Source: an uncultured Acetatifactor sp. (GTDB lineage Bacteria > Bacillota > Clostridia > Lachnospirales > Lachnospiraceae). From it: a DNA stretch of 64,000 bases. Location of the stretch: the NCBI GenBank assembly GCA_910578185.1, contig CAJTPN010000008.1, positions 1 to 64,000 of the forward strand, in the 5' to 3' direction. The translations under genes were made by a program, and so were the position numbers. Position 1 is the first letter of the stretch, and every line of letters starts with the position of its first letter. Positions 60,196 to 64,000 of this stretch are shown here, piece by piece. Below the pieces are notes generated by a model, which saw only the letters and a list, made by a program, of their open reading frames with translations, was not told where the DNA came from and did no database searches.

Positions 60196-62964
60196 TTACC
60201 CCTTGCCATAGCCGCTGGCATTGCCTTCCTCCACACCGATTGCTCCCGCCACGGCATCCGTAGCGGCTTCGGCCACATTTCCCAGCGCATTGTTCAAAGC
60301 CACACTGAGCGCGTTGTTAATCGCATTGTTCACGGCGTTATTCACCGCATTATTCACGGCATTATTGATAACCGTGTTCAGCGTACTGTCAATATTATTG
60401 ACGGCGTTGCTGACCGCCCTGTTAACCGCCTGATGTATGGCATTATTCAAAGCATTATTAATCGCATCGTTAATGGCAATGTTAAACTGGCCCACACCCG
60501 TATTTGCATCATTGTCTCCAGATGTGGTTCTGCCGCCGGTTCCCGCCGTGTTGACGGGTCCTTCAGTAAGATTCGTCCCCAAGTTACCTGCACCGCCTGC
60601 ACTGCCTCTGGCATTCTTCGCCGCAAGCCTGCCGCTTATGACGTCCTCATAATCAATGACAACACCGCTTTCTTTCAACACTTCCATGTCAATATAAGAG
60701 TTCTCGGGCGCAACCGCGCCGCTTCCCATATCCACCGTCTTGGTATCATCCGCTGCCATGTCTGCTGCGTCCGCCAGATTTCTCCACGTGGTGTCTTCTA
60801 CAGCCAATTCGGACTGCATAATCTCGTTTCTTTCGGATAACTCTTTATCCGCACCCAAAACATCCCTGCAAGGCAAAGGGCTCTCAGACGAATCCTCCAA
60901 GTCTGCAGTCGCCGTCAGTTCCAAGCCATTTACAATCTCCCCAAAGTTAACGGACAAGCCGCTTTCAGACACATCTGCTGCGCCACAGGCAGAATTTCCG
61001 CCCAGACGTTCTCCTAACGGCATCGGGATGCTGCCCCCTGCCAGGTTTTGCTCAGCAACCACATTACCTTGTGAGGCAATGTCTCCTTCCGGCATCCCAG
61101 CCTCTTTTACCGGAACATCTGGCACCAAAATTTCTCTGCCGTCAAATTCACCCTTGCCCACAGAAACAATATCCGATACCGAAATGCCGCTTCCCACCAC
61201 AATGTCAGCGCCTGCAACCCCATTGACTGCAATCGGCATCTCCCGGATCTCTGCCTCATTATTATGAATGTCAATTTTTTCCGGTGAAGATACGTTCAAT
61301 GTCAGGCTGGCAGCCTCACCCACACCGTTTGACCTGGTTTTTTTCCTGGCAGTCAGCCCCATCTCCTCATCCACATCAAAGTCTATGTCATAGCCGCTGC
61401 CGCTGTTAGGACCAAATTCAACATCGATGTCGTAACCATCCTCATCCTGCCCATGGTATCCCAAGGCCATAACCAAAGGCTTTTCTTCGTACTTTCTCGC
61501 CGGACGAATGCTCTCTCCATCCTCGGACCGTACGGGCCACAGCTTTCCGTAAATCCAGCCAATCTGCTCATAAATCTCTTCATAAGACTGCTTCATCTGC
61601 CGGATTTGATATCCCTTCATAACTCTCTGATATCCGCATTCTCCCATGGATGTCCGCAGTTGACTGGAACGGGCCAGCTCCAGCATGGCAGCGGAAAGCT
61701 CCGCAATATTCATAATATGGGTGAGAATCCCCGCCGTACCGCATCCGTCACCATCGCCGTATATCAGCTCACGGCAGTTTCCCACATCCGTGGCAATCAC
61801 AGGTTTATGAGCCGCATAACTCTCCAATATAGTCAGCGGCTGCCCCTCGCTGATACTGGTTAAAATGGTAAAATCCATCCTGCCCAGATATTCTTTCACA
61901 TCGATCCTGCCGGTAAAAATTACATCCTTCACCTGCAGTGCATCCACAAGATCAAAACACTCCTGGGCGTACTCTTTATCCTCGTCACAGGGCCCCATAA
62001 TCCAAAGTTTCAGACTTGCATTTTCCTCTTTTGCAAAGGCAAAGGCACGAATCATGGTCTTGACGTCCTTGATGGGCGTCACACGCAGCACTGCGCCAAT
62101 ATTGATAAATCCCTTATCCTCCTCTTTCCTGCCGGGAAGGTCGGCAAGCTGATCCACATCAATCCCGTTTGGCGTAACTCGAATCTTTGCCTCCGGGCAC
62201 CCCAAACCAATCTGCAGTTCCCTGGCATGGGAATACAGGCTTGTAACCACATCCGCCCTCTCATAGGCCAGACGGGACATTTTTTTAAACTGATCAATCC
62301 AAATATTTTTATAAATGCCAGCCACCCATTCTGCCTTCAACAGTTCCTCTTCCCGCTCACGGGTATAGATTCCATGCTCGGATATCAGCAGCCCGCTTCT
62401 ATAGAAATGGCTGGCCATACTGCCCAATACGCCCGCATATCCTGTTGCCACACAATGATAGATATCCGCCTTTGGCAGTTCCGTTTTCAAGATAAGAAAC
62501 AGGGGCAGATAAATAGAGCGCATTGTCCACAGGAAATCCGAAAACACAATGTGTGGGTATCTTAAATTATAACACTCCTTGACGATATTCAGAAAATCCG
62601 CTCCCATCAGCAAATCGTCGATGGAAAATTCTCCTCTCTGAAACATCTCAAAGACAGTGTCCCAATCCACTTCCTCATTCATGACAATACTTCGCAGCGC
62701 ACGGTATTCCTCCGTGCACAGACCAGTCCGCCTGCCGTGCTTTGGCTTGTGTCCCCAGTCATAATCATCAAGATATGCTTCATATACGGCTGAGACATTT
62801 TCCGGAAGCTGGTATACGAACTTCCCACTCTGAGAACGATTCGCCACTATTGCCAGCACGATAAATTCCACACTGGGAAAAGACTTGATCATACTGTGTA
62901 TCCACCCGGACACGCCGCCTACCACATAGGGGTAACAGCCTTCCGCAATCAGACATATCTTCAT
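60196..62964 (-). CDS. pelF: PelF-like glycosyltransferase with a long repeat-bearing tail
   Basis: 922-residue protein. Residues 1-about 480 are a PelF-type GT4 enzyme (MKICLIAEGCYPYVVGGVSGW; SEHGIYTREREEELLKAEW; TSISEGQPLTILESYAAHKP), the cytoplasmic polymerase-like enzyme of Pel synthesis using a nucleotide sugar. After it comes a roughly 350-residue acidic, low-complexity linker and then residues 828-897 with a four-residue repeat of the form A-(V/I/L)-N-N (NAVNNAVNNAVNNAINNAL). Ordinary PelF proteins end near residue 500, so the tail is an addition. The start is the ATG at 62964 with AGGAGG 8 bases upstream. The tail may anchor the enzyme or cause clustering; inference only. Confidence 0.9.
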   Translation of the reverse strand: MKICLIAEGCYPYVVGGVSGWIHSMIKSFPSVEFIVLAIVANRSQSGKFVYQLPENVSAVYEAYLDDYDWGHKPKHGRRTGLCTEEYRALRSIVMNEEVDWDTVFEMFQRGEFSIDDLLMGADFLNIVKECYNLRYPHIVFSDFLWTMRSIYLPLFLILKTELPKADIYHCVATGYAGVLGSMASHFYRSGLLISEHGIYTREREEELLKAEWVAGIYKNIWIDQFKKMSRLAYERADVVTSLYSHARELQIGLGCPEAKIRVTPNGIDVDQLADLPGRKEEDKGFINIGAVLRVTPIKDVKTMIRAFAFAKEENASLKLWIMGPCDEDKEYAQECFDLVDALQVKDVIFTGRIDVKEYLGRMDFTILTSISEGQPLTILESYAAHKPVIATDVGNCRELIYGDGDGCGTAGILTHIMNIAELSAAMLELARSSQLRTSMGECGYQRVMKGYQIRQMKQSYEEIYEQIGWIYGKLWPVRSEDGESIRPARKYEEKPLVMALGYHGQDEDGYDIDVEFGPNSGSGYDIDFDVDEEMGLTARKKTRSNGVGEAASLTLNVSSPEKIDIHNNEAEIREMPIAVNGVAGADIVVGSGISVSDIVSVGKGEFDGREILVPDVPVKEAGMPEGDIASQGNVVAEQNLAGGSIPMPLGERLGGNSACGAADVSESGLSVNFGEIVNGLELTATADLEDSSESPLPCRDVLGADKELSERNEIMQSELAVEDTTWRNLADAADMAADDTKTVDMGSGAVAPENSYIDMEVLKESGVVIDYEDVISGRLAAKNARGSAGGAGNLGTNLTEGPVNTAGTGGRTTSGDNDANTGVGQFNIAINDAINNALNNAIHQAVNRAVSNAVNNIDSTLNTVINNAVNNAVNNAVNNAINNALSVALNNALGNVAEAATDAVAGAIGVEEGNASGYGKG
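60274..60483 (-). repeat. Coding repeat region for the A-(V/I/L)-N-N array in PelF
   Basis: About seventeen 12-base units encoding A-V-N-N-like tetrads, with one break of register in the middle (IDSTLNTVINN). The DNA units vary at third positions, so the repeat is old enough to have diverged yet the protein pattern is kept. Confidence 0.85.
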
Positions 62965-62998
62965 ATGGGACACCTCCTTTCCGGCTTATCGTTATCGT

Positions 62999-64000
62999 CT
63001 ATCTAAACACACGGATCAATTCCAAAGTCTCGCTGTCAATCACCACCGCTGAATGTTTCAGAGCCTCCATCACTTCAAAGAAACGCTCCCGCTGCCCGCT
63101 GTTAAAGTACAATTTAAGCTGACAGGTATAGGTGGCAAGTGTGTTAGGATACTGGTATTCTGCACGGTCACACCATTTTTTACACTTGTCATAATCTTCT
63201 ATCTCCAGGAGCCTTAAACTGATCGCCTCATAATGAGCGCTGGTCATGTGCTCCCTTCCTTTTCCATAAAGCACCTCACAGACCTTATCCATGATATCCA
63301 CATAACTTTTCTGCTCCATGTCGGTAAAAACTCTTTGCTCCAGAACCTGATTCATATACTCTACCAAGGCTTCCGCATATCCGGCCCGATCCGCATCTTC
63401 CTCTGTCTCAGAGGAAACCAGTTTGAACTGTTTTTGCACATGAAAGCGAAAATCGTTCAGCGCATCCTGAAGCACAGACGCAGCATAATGAGCCGTCTCA
63501 GTATCTTCACTGTTTAATGCCAAAGCAATGGAAGCAAGGGATTTGCTGATATCTCCCCGAACCACATTCATCATCAGATTCCGTAATTCATCCGCATCTG
63601 TAATCTCAATCGCTTCCTCTAAGGGAACAATATTCCGCTCCCTGTCCTCATCTGCATGTAAAAAAGTCCTGACTCTTTCCTTGCTGAATATAACATCTTC
63701 TAAGTCCACCGGAGCCGAGAAAAACAATTTATAGATGAGATGCGAAAAGAAAAACATTGCCGGGCCAATCACCGGGCATAAGATCATGACCACCGCCCTC
63801 AGCCACACACTGTTTCGATTTCTCTCCTTTTGGGGCGCCGACTGGCTTGTATCGCTGTCCTTTTGGGGCGCGTCCTGGCTTTTGCCCTCTTTCGCTTCCT
63901 GCCCTTTGACGCTTGCCTTCACATCTTGAGAATCCTTCGCCGCATCCTGAACGCCAGCTCCTTTTCCTTTCCGCACAAAGAGCAGATTCCATATCAGATA
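62999..64000 (-). CDS. PelE-like protein, 5' end beyond the window
   Basis: Partial gene: the frame is open to the last base of the window (333 codons here), with a hydrophobic LIWNLLFV just before a possible GTG at 63976, so the true start lies upstream. Visible parts are the end of a membrane helix, a long hydrophilic lysine/glutamine-rich stretch, a second membrane hairpin (AVVMILCPVIGPAMFFFSHL) and a helical domain of TPR type (about 120-325 from the GTG) with KSLASIALALNSEDTETAHYA and YDKCKKWCDRAEYQYPN. This layout and its place before pelF fit PelE of Gram-positive Pel clusters. pelD and pelA homologues are not in view. Confidence 0.7.
   Translation of the reverse strand, partial: YLIWNLLFVRKGKGAGVQDAAKDSQDVKASVKGQEAKEGKSQDAPQKDSDTSQSAPQKERNRNSVWLRAVVMILCPVIGPAMFFFSHLIYKLFFSAPVDLEDVIFSKERVRTFLHADEDRERNIVPLEEAIEITDADELRNLMMNVVRGDISKSLASIALALNSEDTETAHYAASVLQDALNDFRFHVQKQFKLVSSETEEDADRAGYAEALVEYMNQVLEQRVFTDMEQKSYVDIMDKVCEVLYGKGREHMTSAHYEAISLRLLEIEDYDKCKKWCDRAEYQYPNTLATYTCQLKLYFNSGQRERFFEVMEALKHSAVVIDSETLELIRVFR

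Overview
The window reads as chromosome of an anaerobic, low-to-mid GC member of the Firmicutes, most likely a gut Lachnospiraceae. This rests on strong AGGAGG ribosome binding sites, sigma-A type promoters, a B12-independent (glycyl-radical) fucose/rhamnose microcompartment of the kind called GRM5, a complete rhamnose operon, intracellular plant-polysaccharide glycosidases and a Gram-positive Pel-type exopolysaccharide cluster. The species call is inference; gene families are read directly from the sequence.

Layout. 1-7.6 kb: mostly housekeeping or unrelated genes on the minus strand (YfhO-type membrane protein, DUF2974 lipase-like hydrolase, citrate synthase, a Uma2-YqeY fusion) and one plus-strand class I glutamine-amidotransferase-like hydrolase. 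7.7-24.3 kb: one long minus-strand operon for a glycyl-radical microcompartment. It starts at a consensus promoter (24300-24328) with the 1,2-propanediol dehydratase and its activase, runs through a DUF6882 protein, shell proteins, an EutP/PduV GTPase, a fuculose-phosphate-type aldolase, a PduO/GlcG-like protein, aldehyde and alcohol dehydrogenases, four BMC-H shell genes, PduL, a pentamer, PduS and PduT, and ends with a DeoR regulator, a ParA ATPase and a small disordered protein before a strong terminator (7720-7759). 24.6-25.4 kb: a divergent MerR regulator gene broken by a frameshift. 25.5-33.1 kb: an aldo/keto reductase, a giant leucine-rich-repeat protein and DusB in a tightly overlapping operon, then an S41-type peptidase. 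33.3-37.3 kb: tRNA-Val(GAC), a fragment of a phage-type lysin, an AlwI-like restriction-modification pair and a fragment of an XRE regulator, looking like a decayed integrated element. 37.6-43.6 kb: a PHP hydrolase and the rhamnose operon (PocR-type sensor, rhaB, rhaA, a 106-bp tandem repeat, rhaD). 43.6-48.7 kb: GH51 arabinofuranosidase, GH27 alpha-galactosidase and a MATE transporter. 48.7-64 kb: glycosyltransferases, a Wzx flippase fused to a nucleotidyltransferase, a DUF4874/DUF4832 protein, DUF2304, PelG, PelF and a truncated PelE-like gene that runs off the window.

How it fits together. GH51, and possibly GH27, can release sugars from plant cell wall oligosaccharides; RhaA, RhaB and RhaD convert L-rhamnose to DHAP and L-lactaldehyde. 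The microcompartment contains its own class II aldolase, so it can make lactaldehyde inside the shell or receive propanediol made from it. The glycyl-radical dehydratase makes propionaldehyde, which the alcohol dehydrogenase reduces to propanol and the CoA-acylating aldehyde dehydrogenase plus PduL turn into propionyl-phosphate, with CoA recycled and NAD balanced. Five soluble enzymes carry recognisable short amphipathic encapsulation helices. The most interesting candidates for a new system are the ParA plus small disordered partner at the end of this operon (a possible microcompartment positioning pair), a PelF with a long tail ending in a four-residue A-(V/I/L)-N-N repeat, and two strongly structured intergenic elements (12155-12336 and 39374-39660).
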